Positions 36,121-48,724 of a stretch of DNA of 64,000 nucleotides are shown in pieces (within the stretch, counting starts at the first letter, position 1; every line of letters begins with the position of its first letter). The DNA is from Adiantum capillus-veneris. Its lineage: Eukaryota; Streptophyta; Polypodiopsida; Polypodiales; Pteridaceae. The stretch is from positions 924,358-988,357 of the forward strand of contig CM043959.1 in assembly GCA_014529385.2 (NCBI GenBank). The letters are read 5' to 3'. Under the pieces are notes generated by a model that saw nothing but the letters and a program-made list of their open reading frames with translations, was not told where the DNA came from and made no database searches. The translations under genes were made by a program, and so were the position numbers.

Positions 36121-36571
36121 ATTCGGGTTGGGCAGTGACAGAAGGGTGGGCAGAGTTGTCAAGGGATAGCTAAACTATTGTATTTTTTGGCTATGCAAAT
36201 TCGTTTTATGATTTTCCTTTATTTCAATCATGTTTGGCTCTGCTCGATTTTATTATTGCTCGGAAATTTTTGCTCAGAGTTTGAAATCCCCCTTCTACAA
36301 GCCCTATCATGTCATTTTAAAAGTTTCCTAGTGCTTTGTTTCTCTAGCCCACATGACACAAATAGTGGATCTCTTGCTTCATAGTACATCCTTCATCACA
36401 TAGTTTGGGATCTCTAATCCTCTTTTACCCTCTTGCCCACATGACGCGAGGAGGGCCCCTTAAAGAATCGACACCCTCCCCTGGTGTGTTGTTTGGGACC
36501 TCTACTTCTTTTTTTCCTCCTTGCCTGCACAATGCAAGGAGAGTGTAACTTTAAAATTGAAAGATTAATTA
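36121..36571. other. No gene recognised
   Basis: AT-rich sequence up to the solo LTR. Two related blocks (TCTTTTACCCTCTTGCCCACATG-like and TTTTCCTCCTTGCCTGCACA-like, about 36420-36530) suggest a small tandem repeat. Confidence 0.4.
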
Positions 36572-37295
36572 TGTTAAGTATGGAGCCTGATTTACCCCTT
36601 GTAATTTTCTATGGTAAAAACGCACATTTGTAAGGCCCCCATTATGAGGATAAGCCATCATGTGTGAAGAAAAATCACTCGCTAGAAATAAAAATCACTT
36701 GCCGGAAACCAAAAATTTTAACGCCCACCGAAATATTCCTTTTCGCTGGAATATTATGGCCGGATCTCGGCCGGACAGTGGTCGGAAAACGAACGGTCGG
36801 TTGGCCGGTGGCCGGTGGTCGGAAGTCAATGGCCGGTGGCCGAATTCAAAAGCGGACTTGTCTTCCCAAGGGCGGCCACACATGGGCGGATTGGAGGGTC
36901 CGATTTGGACTTATTTACACAAGGGCGGCTACACATGGCGTCCTCTCATGAGAGAGGGCAACCCTTTTGGCCTATAAAAGGAGGCCATTTCTACACACAT
37001 TACATAGTGTGAAGTTGATGCAACAAGGTGGGTGTGAGGTGGTGAGAGTGAAGCAAGGCGGAGCTCTATTAAGGGTATAATCCCTTTGTAACCTACTTCT
37101 TGTTTGAAATACTAAAGCCATTAAGTGGCTGCTTTCCCGTGGATGTAGCCCACATCGGGTGAACCACGTATATCGTGTGTACTCTCTCTCTCTCTCTCTC
37201 TCTCTCTACTCTATAATCTCTTGTGTGTGAAAATTATCTCTCTCCATTAAGTAATCTACTCAATTATCTACTTAGCTACGTCATATTTCCTAACA
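36572..37295 (+). repeat. Solo LTR of the copia-1 family
   Basis: TGTTAAG at 36572 to CCTAACA at 37295. It has a single minisatellite unit in U3, a TATA box at 36972-36981, and 26 bp of CT (37182-37207). Flanks AATTA and AATTG are a near-match target duplication. Its interior was lost, presumably by LTR recombination. Confidence 0.92.
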
Positions 37296-38811
37296 AATTG
37301 GAACTTTTGACATCACCATTACATTCCAAACGCTCAAAAATCCCAAAAATGATTGATTACATGCGTTATTCAAACACCCGGAGAGGTACTTATGACCAAA
37401 AAACCCCTTCGAAGTCAATTTGCTTGAACCAAGCGAATAAGTAATGAGTGGGAATCAACTCACCCCTATACGCTTTATGCGGGCAATTTTCATGAATCAA
37501 GTGAGGAAGGTAGTAATGAGACTCTAACTCAACCCTTATTCACTTTCTGCTAGAAGGAGGCCAAGACAATGCAAATATATGGGGGTCACCAAATCTTCCA
37601 AGGGTTGTTATTACTTTGTAAAACAAACAAAGAGGATAGGAGAGACTGGAGTGGAGTGGTCAAAAAGCAATGCACATGCAAAATGATAGTAAAACGGTTT
37701 GATAGGTCCAATTGGACTGTTGGAATTTGACATTGGTGTCATTTTAATCAGTCCTTCTCTCTTGCATTCTTGCATTATTTCAAACATGTTCCTTGCTCTC
37801 TCACAAACATTCCTCTTCTACATATCTATTCTCTTGTATGTTTGCTTGCACAAAGCAAAATCAAGCATTCCTACATTCTCGGTCCACCCCTTTAACTTTG
37901 GTGCCGATGTTTGGACTTTGCTCCTACACAGTGATAGGGGTGCTTCTTAAGTGTAAAAAGCCTTTTTCTTGTGTAGTCCAAGGCCTGATACAACCATGAG
38001 TGAAGCTCCACAAGTGAGGGTAGAGATCCTTGAAGAAACCTTGAGTGAGAATCTCCTTGATGCCATCATGTAGGAGGAATGAGGAGTCTAACACCATATT
38101 AGTGAATTTGGGAATTTCTCAATTCCCACTTTCATGATGAACTTAAGATTCAACCACATGGACAAATCTTAGCCAAAGTTCTAAGAGCATGGTTTGAAAG
38201 AGATTTTGAAGTACTACCTTGTGAGAGGATTTTTCTCTTCAAAAATAATTTGATATTTTGTCCATATGGCCAAATATTTAAGACATTGGTGATTCCCAAA
38301 TTGGCTCTCAAGTCTTCAACTCTTTGATATGATGTTTGAGAGATAAGTTTTTTAGAAATATAGTTCAATTTTATTATTTTTGTTTGACATATAAATTGTA
38401 ATTGGCTGCTGGAAGAGTATGTTGTCAAAGGAAGGGAAGGAGCTTAAAAGGCTATTGGTGGGGGTGAAAGTTGAAGAATATCTCCATCTCACTAAATTCT
38501 CCAAAAAGGAAACTAAGAAGGGGAAGATCACAAAGAACTTGGGGAGGTTTAATTGTAAGTTATGTCTTCTTTGCCCATGTCATCTCAATTGTCCATAGTA
38601 AGTGGAATATCACAAAGAACTTGGGTAGATTTAATAGTAAGTCATGTCTTCTTTGCCCATCTCATATCAATTTTCCAAAGAATCTCAAACCTTGTAATTT
38701 GGTGCTCTTGCAACTAGTTTTTTTGTTTTTTGTAATCTCCAAGTGAATATTATGAAAAGATAAAGTGCACTTCTTAAAGACAATAATATCTCAGATTGAA
38801 GAAGGTGAAGG
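37296..38811. other. No gene; small tandem repeat
   Basis: AT-rich DNA. Two 82-bp units starting at 38527 and 38609 (ATCACAAAGAACTTGG...) are tandem copies. No coding signal recognised. Confidence 0.45.
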
Positions 38812-38883
38812 TTGAAGGAGTACGAGCGGAAGTGCGACGCGAGAGAGAGTGCGAGAAGAAGAGCACGACGATATGGTGAACTC
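38812..38883 (+). repeat. 72-bp arm of a perfect inverted repeat (copia-2 3' side)
   Basis: From TTGAAGGAGTACGAGCGG to GATATGGTGAACTC. Its exact reverse complement is 44130-44201 at the other end of copia-2. Confidence 0.93.
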
Positions 38884-39006
38884 GCTCTACTGTAATGTGT
38901 GTAGAGCATAGTGAGTTCTTATTAGGTTTTAACAAAAGAATATGTGTACATACCTGGCGGCCCGCCCACTTACCTGGGCGACCACATTGGGCTTTATACC
39001 CCAACA
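38874..39006 (-). repeat. copia-2 3' LTR (at least this part)
   Basis: On the - strand it starts TGTTGGGGTATAAAGCCC, right after a purine tract. TATAAAG lies only 9 bases in. If the LTR ends at GTTCACCA (38874) it is 133 bp long. It may extend to about 38812, since no second direct copy exists to fix the end. Confidence 0.55.
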
Positions 39007-39018
39007 ACCTCCCACTTA
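39007..39018 (-). promoter_or_regulatory. copia-2 polypurine tract
   Basis: The - strand reads AAGTGGGAGGT before TGTTGGGG. The flanking CCACATTGG...CCAATGTGG pairs into a stem with the tract in its loop. Confidence 0.8.
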
Positions 39019-39095
39019 AAGTCCAATGTGGTACTTTAAGTGTGATAGAAGCTACTATACAAGCTAATATACAAGAGATGTAGAGAAGTGATGTA

Positions 39096-42000
39096 CTACC
39101 CTACACCTAACTGCTTGCGAAAATGCGCAAAGCTCTCTGAGGGAAGTCCTTTTGTAAGTAGATCAGCAGGATTTTCTGTGGTGTGAACTTTGACAAGCTA
39201 AATTTGCTTATCCTCGAGCATTTCCCTGATGAAATGATATTTCACATCCACATGCTTTGTCTTTGAGTGATAAACTGGATTGCGAACCAATTGTATAGCA
39301 CTCTGACTATCACAATATAAGATAGACATCTCTTCTTTGATTCCCAAATCTGTTACTAGTCGATTAAGCCAAATTGATTCTTTGCATACCTCTGATGCTG
39401 CAACATATTCAGCCTTTGTAGTAGACTGAGTAACACAATCTTGTAATCTAGAACGCCATGATACTGCTCCACCAGCCAATGTAAAGACATACCCTGACGT
39501 AGACTTTCGGTTGTCTAAGTCACCTGCATAATCTGAGTCTATAAAACCCTTTACACTTAGCTCCTGACTCCCATAGCATATACGCATACTCTTTGTAGCT
39601 TTCAGGTATCTCAATATTCCTTTCACTGCCTCCCAACGTTTCTTGCCTGGGTTTGACATGTATCGACTTACTACTCCCACTGCAAATACAATGTCTGGGC
39701 GAGTAGCAATCATTGCATACATCAAACTACCCACTGCAGACGCATATGGAATCTTATCCATTTCAGCCTGTTCTTCCTCAGACACGGGACAATCTTGTTT
39801 GCTAAGTTTCACATATGGTGGCAATGGAACACTCAATGCCTTTCCCTTCTCCATATTGAAACGTTGCAAAACCTTGTCAATATACTCTGTTTGAGATAAC
39901 CAAATCAACTTCTTTGATCTATCTCTCTCAATGCGCATACCAAGTATATGACTTGCCTCACCCATGTCTTTCATGTCAAACGATTTTGCCATCTTTGACT
40001 TCAAAGCTGAAATTTCTTCCAAGTGTTTGCCAGCAATCAACATGTCATCCACATACAATATAAGGATCAGCCAACTGCCATCCTTAGCCTTCTTTGTATA
40101 TAGACAGTGATCGAACTCACTACGTTTGTAGCCTTGAGAAAGCATAAACTTGTGGAACTTATGGTACCATGCCCTTGGTGATTGTTTTAAGCCATAAAGA
40201 CTCTTTAACAACTGGCATACCAAATCTTCCTTGCCTTGTTCAACAAACCCTTCTGGCTGCTGCATGTAAATTTCCACATCTAAATCACCATGCAAGAACG
40301 CTGTCTTGACATCCATTTGGTGCAACACCAAATCTAATATGGCAACCAATGCAAGAAAGCATCTCAATGTAGTCATCTTGACCACCGAAGAGAAGACTTC
40401 ATCAAAGTCAATGCCTTGTTCTTGCTTAAAGCCCTTGGCAACGAGCCTTGCTTTGTACTTTGGCTGACTATCATGAGTGGTGATCTTATACCTATAAACC
40501 CATTTACAAGGTAGAGCCTTTTTGCCCTGTGGTAATTTAACTAGCTTCCATGTCTGGTTTTTATGCAAAGCTGTCATCTCTGACTGCATGGCCAATTGCC
40601 AATTCTCGGAGTCCTTCATTTGCATTGCTTCCTTGTAACATGAAGGCTCATTGCAATCAGTCAACATGGCATAGTTCATAGATGGAACAAACCGATCAGG
40701 AGGTCGTGAGATACGTCCCGATTCACGCAAAATAGGTGTGTGGCTGAGGCTCAACCACAACCTGTGGTTCCACTCTATCATGTCCTATGTCCTTGCTCCT
40801 CTTGAGCCTTGACATTTTGCCTTGCACGTGCAGGTCCATCTTCTTGGAAGACAACTCTTCTAATCTCCTCATCCCTCTCTGGTTTAGAATGATATTTGGC
40901 TTCATTAAAGTGAACATCATTGCTGCGGATAACCTTTCTGGATTCGGGATCCCAAAGTCTGTACCCCATCTCACCAGAATTACCATAGCCTAGAAAGATG
41001 CACTTTCTACTTTTTGGCTCAAGTTTGTTCCTAAATTCCTTCGGAACATGAGTATATGCCTCACAGCCAAAGACTCCGAGATGCTTGTATGAGGGCATTT
41101 TGCATGACCATACCATCTCTGCCACTGAATCCTTCTGCAAAACCTTGCTAGGAGATCTATTTATAAGATGAACAACTGTTGATATAGCTTCAACCCAAAA
41201 CCCATTTGGCAGTTGTGCATTAGACAACATACTTCTGACCTTCTCTTGTATGGTCCTATTCATCCTCTCAGCAACACCATTTTGAGGAGTATTGTAAGGA
41301 GCAGTAAGTTCATGTTCTATACCTTTTGACTCACAAAAGTCCTGAAAGGCCTTTGAAACATACTCTCCACCATTGTCAGTGCGTAAGCATTTAAGCTTCT
41401 TGCCACTCTGATTCTCCACAAGTGTCACAAACGTTTTGAAAACACTAAACGCTTCATCCTTGTGCTTGAGAAAGTAAACCCATACTTTCCTCGAGTAATC
41501 ATCTTTAAACGTCATAAAGTAAGAAGCTCCCCCTAGAGATAGGTTAGGCATAGGTCCACACAAATCACTATGAACAAGTGCCAATTGTGTATCTCTTCTA
41601 CTGTTTCTATGCTTATGTGGCTGCTGTGTTTGCTTACCATACAGACAATGTTCACAGAATTCAAAATCATTAAATGAAAAGCCAGGAAAATAACCAGAAC
41701 GAGACAAGATTTTCATTCCCTTCTTGGACATATGTCCTAACCGGCTATGCGACAAAGAAACGTTCGGCTGCTCGGTTACATTGATTACATTTTTAGAGAC
41801 ATTTGATACATAAATCATGTAAAGTCCTCCAGACTTTACTCCATGTGCTACTGTCATAGAACCCTTGGATACCTTCCACATGTTCTGTCCAAAAGTGGTG
41901 ACATAGCCAGCATCATCAAGTAAACCTGTGCTGATCAAGCTCTTTGTAATTGCGGGAACATGTCTCACATTTTTCAGCGTAAAAGAAGAGCCATTCTAAA

Positions 42001-43087
42001 ACTTCAATTGAACATCTCCAACACCTAAGATCTCACATGTCTGCCCATTGCCTAGCCGAACATGATCTTTAGTGGTCACATAAGAGGTAAACCACTCCTT
42101 GTTTGGAGACACATGAAGTGATGCTCCTGAGTCTATAATCCAGTCACTGAGTGCATTTCCATCAGATGCTGTAAGAAGAGCTGAGTCCATTGTATTCTTC
42201 AAGAAGTAGATGTCTCCTGACACTAGACTGTCATCCTGTGCAACAGTGTTTGTCACAATTATTTCTTGAATCTTCACTGAGGACTTGTTCTTCTCACCAT
42301 GGTCTTCAGCTTTCTCTTTGCCTTTTTCTGCTTTCCATTCTCTGCAGTCTCTTTTCATGTGACCCTTCTTTTCACAATGGTAGCATTCTATGTCACTCTT
42401 GCCTTTAGCATTGCTGGACTTGCTACGAGACTGATTCCTGTTTCCACCTTTGTCCTTTTCTTTGGTCCTTCCCCTGACAAATAAGGCTGTTCGTTTGCCT
42501 TTGTCCATTGTCTTTCTGTTGGTTTCTTCAGTAAGCAGATTGCCTTCTACACCTGCTATGGTCAAACAATAAGGAGGTGCAGAATTACTCAAAGCTGTGC
42601 GAAAAGTGTCCCAACTTTCCGGCAATGTGATCAACAGGAACATAGCTCTAATAGGTTCATCAAACTTGACACCTTGAGCTGACAACTGACTGTAGATGGT
42701 GTTGAATTCATTCAGATGATTCGACATAGGTGTCCCTTCTTTCATCTTCAAGTCAACAAGCTTCTTAAGCCAGTATACCTGTGAAGCTGCACTCTGCTTC
42801 TCATAAAGATCACTCAGCTTTGTCCATGCTTCATAAGTCGACATTTCGTCTGCTACATTGAAGTAAACGCTTTCTGCCAAATTCAGCATAATGGTAGAAA
42901 GTGCTAATTCATCCATTTCGCTCCATTCATCTTCGTCCATATCTTCTGGTTTTATCCCCTTGAGCTTTATAGGTTTTATCTGCTTCTTTTGTACCAACAC
43001 GTGCCAAATCTGCTTCTTACACAATGGGAAATTGGTTCCATCCAGCTTCTTGATATTGTAAAGAGCAGTTGCCTGTGATCCAGCCAT
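39096..43087 (-). pseudogene. copia-2 gag-pol polyprotein
   Basis: Starts MAGSQATALYNIKKLDG at 43087. It contains the zinc knuckle CYHCEKKGHMKRDC, protease WIIDSGASLHVS, integrase zinc finger (HSRLGHMSK, CEHCLYG), integrase core (HSDLCGPM, RTDNGGEY, PQNGVAERMN), reverse transcriptase (VYRYKITTHD, LYVDDMLIAG) and RNase H (KGFIDSDYAGD, STTKAEYVAAS, LYCDSQSAIQL). The end near 39096 follows VKVHTTENPADLLTKG. Lesions are TAG at 41996-41998 and TAG at 39198-39200 (both fit Gln), and two frameshifts between 40800 and 40730 in the linker before reverse transcriptase. Order and length are typical of Ty1/copia. It is non-functional as it stands. Confidence 0.93.
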
Positions 43088-44117
43088 AGCTACGCTTCAC
43101 AGTAGTTTACTTTCTTGGGAAAAATTCGGCAGAGTTTCCCCTTTAAACTAACCTCTGAACCAATATCAACCTGTCAAATGAACCAAGAAAGCTTCAGATT
43201 CTGCAGAAATTTCGGCAGAGTCTCCTTTGTAAAATGGCTCTGGTGTACTAAAAAAACATACCAAAAACAGCTCAAAAAACACTGTCTCTCTAACACTGTA
43301 AGCTGCGGGTAAGCCTGCCCTGCACCTGTACTGGCTATCACTGTCCTGTCACTGTCCTATAAGCATAGACTGCGACAATGCCTCAACGGCAGTAAAGCAA
43401 AGATGCAATCCCAACTGTCTAACTCATAGTCAATACATCCTAGTTGCCTATCTAAGGGTGCTCGAGGGATCGCTCCAAGACCTGTATCACCGAAAGGATC
43501 TCAACATTCGAGAATCCCCCAGCTCAATAAAACCTCACTCGACCCTCAACAGAGGCTGCAGTAAATCTGACAGTACATAGACTTCCCACAAAGTCATACA
43601 TCCACAAATTTCCCACTGTATGCTATAACCGCTGCGGCGGTTGTTTGCTGCGTGACTCACAGCCAGCAAACCCTCAACAGACATACATCATCTCTGACAA
43701 TACATCCCATGTGGAAGTACCTGCAATGTCAGGATGAAATCTAGAATATCAAGCAGCAAACACAAGCTACTTGATGAACTAGTGGATGTCGCCTATAGTC
43801 TGTGTGTAGATGCGCCCGTGTCGTATGTGACACGCCTCCAAGAACTGTGAGCCGTCCTTCATTGTGTAGACAGCCACAAATCAGCACTCTGGAAGTGCAG
43901 ATATCCTCAACACTTGCAGTCGTAGGCCGAAACCCCAAATTTGCAGAGTCGGATCTGCACCGCCAAGACCACGTAGTCGAAAATGGCCTACGCAGAACTT
44001 TGTCGAAGGTGAACGGTGGCCGAGATGACCTCAGAATGAATCTCGTCTGTCAAATCTCACTCCAATCGGAGCAGGTGACTCTGGCTTCTTGCAATGCTGC
44101 CCCGAGCCTCGATCTGA
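43088..44117 (-). other. copia-2 5' leader
   Basis: About 1 kb between primer site and gag ATG with no long frame. Such leaders are usually the packaging and translation control region. Nothing specific recognised. Confidence 0.55.
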
Positions 44118-44129
44118 GCTTTGATACCA
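44118..44129 (-). promoter_or_regulatory. copia-2 primer-binding site
   Basis: The - strand reads TGGTATCAAAGC, one base off the canonical initiator tRNA-Met complement TGGTATCAGAGC. Confidence 0.82.
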
Positions 44130-44201
44130 GAGTTCACCATATCGTCGTGCTCTTCTTCTCGCACTCTCTCTCGCGTCGCACTTCCGCTCGTACTCCTTCA
44201 A
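44130..44201 (-). repeat. 72-bp inverted LTR-end fragment in place of the copia-2 5' LTR
   Basis: Directly abuts the primer site, where the 5' LTR should end, but lies in the opposite orientation to the matching 3' sequence (38812-38883). Beyond 44201 no LTR sequence is seen. Confidence 0.85.
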
Positions 44202-46960
44202 AGTTTTAGAGGAGAAAGAGACTGGTTAGCTGGTAAAAGAGAAGGAGAGTGCTAAAGTTGATGTCACATACTTGAGAGCAGAGCTAGAAGTTAAAGATCC
44301 CAGTGAGGATGTTACAATTTTAGAGTCCTCTCTAGCTATTTGATTGCTTTCCTTCTACCATTTAATTTCAAAGACAACATTCTCCTCCAATATATCCAAT
44401 ACATGTGAAGCATTAGAGAGGACTATGGTATTGCAGCATTGCAAACATTAATGAGGTTGGAAAGGATTTGTTAATACACTAGGAGATCCTAAAGTAGAGT
44501 TTTTGGTACTTGATTCCTTCTTAGATGGAGAGCTCAATCATGCCAGAATGTAATTCACCTCACTGGATCATTCTTTCTATTAAAATTCTTAGGCTATTGG
44601 ATGCTCAATTTTTTGCAGCTCCTTTATAAGGATAAATTTCTTAGAAGAGTAGGAGGGTCAAGATGGAAGTGATTTGAAAGCACATCTAGAAAGAAAGTTG
44701 ATTCCCTCATGCAACATTGTTGACACAAGCTTAACAACAATGTATTATGTGTTTTCCATGCTCAATTCAATTATTGAGAGACAATGAAAAACATAAGCAG
44801 TTCTCAGCAAGAACGGCAAGAACGGTAAAGCTTTGGGCAAGATTAAAAAACTCTACAAAAGAGGAGAAAGGTTTGAGAATGAAGGGGACCAGCATAGAGA
44901 TAGTAGAAAAGAAGTTGTTTCAAAGTACAAAATGTACGTTTGCCACAAAAGTGATTGAAAGTTGACAAAGTTCAAGAATGAGTTGACACAAAAAAACAAG
45001 GAAAGTGACCTTACTTCAAACATGAAGATATGAAGGTAGATATACTTTAAATGGGTTGGATACTCCTCAATTTAGTCTCACATACTTCATTTGGATCCGT
45101 TTGACCATCACTAAATTAACAAATTAGTCACTTTCTTACACAACCCTTTTTTTTTAACTTGTTTTGGGCATTTGGATCTATTTGACCATCATTAAATCAA
45201 CAAATTAATCACTTTCTTACAAACCCTTTTTTACTCGTTCTTGGCCCTAATGTTTACTACATAAGTAGGATCAAGAGTGATGTTGAGAAATCTTGGCATG
45301 TGATTTAGCAATTAGTTTGGGCTTTGGTACATGCAACAAAAAGGATTAACTCTTTCCTTATTTGTAAGCCTTTTGTGATGCTTACATCATGTAGTTTATT
45401 GATTCATGCGCTAAGGTATTCTGGAGATAGCCTCAATTTCAAAAGTGGGTTCCTAATTTGCAACAATGTGACGTGAGCTTTATAAAAGTGAATAGTGTGA
45501 GAGAAAATATGGTGGATATGTTCACACTTAAGGAGATAATGAGATGCAAAAATATTTGCAAAGCAAGATAGTTCCAAGCCCAACTATCCACGAAGAGCTT
45601 TAGGATGTAGAGGGCACCTTATATTTTGATGGAGCTTTCAGAAGAGGCATAAATAAGGGTGCATTTCACATTGGTAGTGGATGTAAAGACTAACAATGAG
45701 GCTGGATTGAGAGCCTTTGTATGGGGCTAGAAAAATGCATTAGAAGGCATCTAATCAAAGGTGATCCGCTATCTTGATTATACAACAAGTTTAAGGTACA
45801 TGGAAGGTGAATAAAGAAGGTATGAAGGGCTGATTTTTATAAGTGAGAAGGTTATCAGAAGGCTTTTCTTCCTTTTTAAATATGGAATTTACCAAGTAGC
45901 AAAAATGTAAGAGCTCACAAGTTGGCAGAACAAGTGTTTGCAAAGGGAGTACACACATCATGACAATAAGAGAGACAAAATATCTTAGAATGAAGTCTCT
46001 TCATGAGGAAGAGCATGCATTACAAATGGGTTTCTCAAGAAAAGTATTGGCTACTCAACAAAGAAATGCAATCACACAAAGGGAAAAGAAGTATGTTTTG
46101 ATTGGAGAGCACGTGTATCACAAAGGGTTGATGGTGTAATGAGAAGAGTGTTATGATGAGATTTACTATTATTTCAAGGCTTGTATTGAAGAGTGACTTG
46201 GAGGCCATTTTGGAGTTGTAATTACAAGAAGAAAAGTTTTGAATGCACAACTTATGCTACCAAGCATAAATAGAGATGCTGCTCATTGGTGTAGGAGTTG
46301 TCATAAGTGCCAAATGTATCAAAGAAGGAAGTTAATGCTTAAGACTTTAAAGCAGAGGATATTGTTTAAGATTGTGGAAGAACATCCAAAATATTAATAT
46401 ATATGTATTTGGAAAGAGCATTGTGGGTATGTAGGGTGATGGAAAAATCACCCACGATGTTTCACTCCATTTTCATCTTGTTTATGGTGAAGAATGTGTT
46501 ATGTCAGTCAATGTGATGCTTCCATCGTTGTTCATTTTGAAGCACAATTTGGTTGAGGAAGAACAAGTGAAGGAGAGACTCCCATCAGTGCAAGGCCTTT
46601 TTTTGGATAGAAAAATTGCTATCAAGTACTAAGAAGACTTGGGGAAAAGAAGGGCTGATGTATCCAATAAAAAGATAGAGGCAAAGGAGTTGTGAAGTGG
46701 CATGTTGGGAATGAGGGTGCATTGGATTACACCTTCAAACAAATTTTAAGGCAAAATGTAAGTGTTTGATAATGGAAGCTATTTGCTTAAGGATTTGGAT
46801 GACAAGATGCATAAGGAGAGGTTTGGTGTACTCAAGCCTTATGTAGCAAGAATCATGTGAGAAAATCATGGAGTGTTCCATGCTATGCTTGTTGGGGGTG
46901 CAATGTGTGATGTGTTTTTGCAAAATGATGTGGGTCCCTCCAAGGAGACTTGGTGGGTTT
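44202..46960 (+). pseudogene. Heavily decayed Tat-like gypsy pol (gypsy-C)
   Basis: Fragments in all three + frames show the plant-type RNase H (LYFDGAFRRGINKGAF near 45630, NNEAGLRAFVWG near 45697), the integrase zinc domain (GGHFGVVITRRK near 46203, HWCRSCHKCQMYQ near 46290), the integrase core end (FHLVYGEECVMSVNV near 46470) and a C-terminal part (DDKMHKERFGVLKPYV near 46800). Order matches gypsy-B, but identity is low and stops are frequent. No LTRs recognised. Confidence 0.65.
45088..45249. repeat. 81-bp tandem duplication
   Basis: CATTTGGATCCGTTTGACCA at 45088 and CATTTGGATCTATTTGACCA at 45169 begin two similar units within gypsy-C. Confidence 0.8.
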
Positions 46961-48179
46961 TTTTATCCTCACTTTTGAAGGTCTTACATGTATGCATAAC
47001 ATAGTTGTACAAATGTACAAAAGGGGTGTGTATCAAGTTTCATTATGCATGTGCGACAACTGCATAGTGTACATGGTTTTACTATTTTTGTGCATACAAG
47101 TGTTGGAATTTTAAAAATATGACTATGTACATAGGAACCACGAAAATACCTTTAAAATTTTAGCTTTTACTGGGTATTCAAGGAAGAAGAAGAAGAAGAC
47201 ATACAAAGGTTCAATCTGCAGTGAAGGGTGGGAAGTTTGGCGTAGAGGGAATCTACAGTAAAGGTGCCCATGTGTCTATTCGAGGGCTTTAAAACTGGCT
47301 AGAGAGTGTGTCTCTCATCAAGGAGGCCATGAACATGGAGGTTTAGCTGTGCAACTTTACCCTTGCTCAAGGTTGGTTTGGTTCTAGACTTTGCCAGTTA
47401 AAACCCTTAAGGTATACATATTTTTTTGGAGATTCTGTTTCTTGAATTTTTCTATAGTCCTTTGCGCTGCTCTACAAAACTATATTTTTGTTTTGAGCAT
47501 GTTTCAGGCATGTTTCGACCCTCGTTTTGAATTTGGAGTGCATTCACATGCAAATACATTAAGGTTTGGGATTTTTCAAATCTACATTTTGGTGGTGTAT
47601 AAATTTTTGTTTTGGCTATAGTGTTAAATGCTTTTTGGTTTAACTATATGTATATATGAGAGAGCTTATGGAGTCTCTACTAGCATATGGAAGGGCATTT
47701 GAGAAAGAGTAAAGCCTTTGGTTTTATCATGGGAGGTGTTTTGGTTTTATCATGGGAGGTGTTTCTCCATGTTTTCAATTACTTTTTTGTTTTATTTTTT
47801 GAATTTAGAGTGATTTTAAATAGGGCTTGATTAGAATGGGTTTTGGTCTACTTATGTGTATATTTAAGAGCATATATGGAGTCTCTAATAGCACATGGAA
47901 GGATGTATGTGAAAGAATGAAGCCTTTGTGGAGATTTTCATGTTTTTTATGTTTCTTTTTATTTTATTGATCCCTTTTTTATTTGAGTGCAATGAAGTAT
48001 AGAGGGAGTTGAAGGGTATAGAGGAAAGCTAGTTAGAACTAGTTGAGCTAGTGTACGTAAGATTGAAATGACAGGATGATACGGTGGGCTTTTCTTTGTA
48101 TATGGTGTGCCTCTTACTAAATTTAAATACATGATACGGTGTGCTTTTCTTTGTATAGAAAAAGAAAAAAAGAAGACTT
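46961..48179. other. Noncoding AT-rich DNA with tandem repeat
   Basis: A unit of about 210 bp, with GGAGTCTCTACTAGCATATGG at about 47668 and GGAGTCTCTAATAGCACATGG at about 47879, is repeated. GGTTTTATCATGGGAGGTGTT is also doubled near 47715-47760. No gene. Confidence 0.55.
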
Positions 48180-48720
48180 ACATTGTGAAGTCGCATGCAA
48201 TACTTTTAGAGCCATTTCTCTACAAACATTGAAGTAAATTTAGTAAAAATGATCACCAATGCTATATCAAACACAACAGGGTTTCCATCAACCTGAACTA
48301 AAAATGTTGGCAATGTTTGTCTACCTAGATGAAAAACACGCATGGTGCCACATGCCCTCAAAAGAGGAGCCTAGACTCCACATTCATGAAAATAATCCAA
48401 AGTTTTCTCACCCTTCCCATGTTGACCATACTTTGCAATAAGTCCCATCCAAGAGAATATATTCATAACTTGTGCTTTCAAAAGTGAACCACGCTTACTA
48501 TAAATGTTTGTGCTACCAAACATGACATTGTTTATCACCTATCTTGGTAGTGCACAAACCATGGCTTCATAGTGATCTATAGATTCCACCCCTTCATTTG
48601 CAGAAAGATTATTGAGTTTTGGTTGCACCCATTGGTTGTTGCAATGTGGAGGACTTTTGCCTCTACATAGACCTTTAGAAGGTAGAGAAAAAGTCATGTC
48701 CCTACAGCTTTATAAAAGAA
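48180..48720 (-). pseudogene. PPR (pentatricopeptide repeat) protein fragment
   Basis: One - strand frame from about 48540 to 48240 reads VINNVMFGSTNIYSKRGSL, then FSWMGLIAKYGQHGKGEKTLDYF, stop, APLLRACGTMRVFHLGRQ, then VDGNPVVFDIALV. This is the rhythm of plant PLS-class PPR repeats (NALV.MYSKCGSL, SW..MIA.YGQHG.GE.AL..F, L.ACG....L..GRQ). PPR proteins bind organelle RNA. Repeats are shortened and one stop is present, so this is a relic. The flanks do not clearly extend it. Confidence 0.65.
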
Positions 48721-48724
48721 AATA

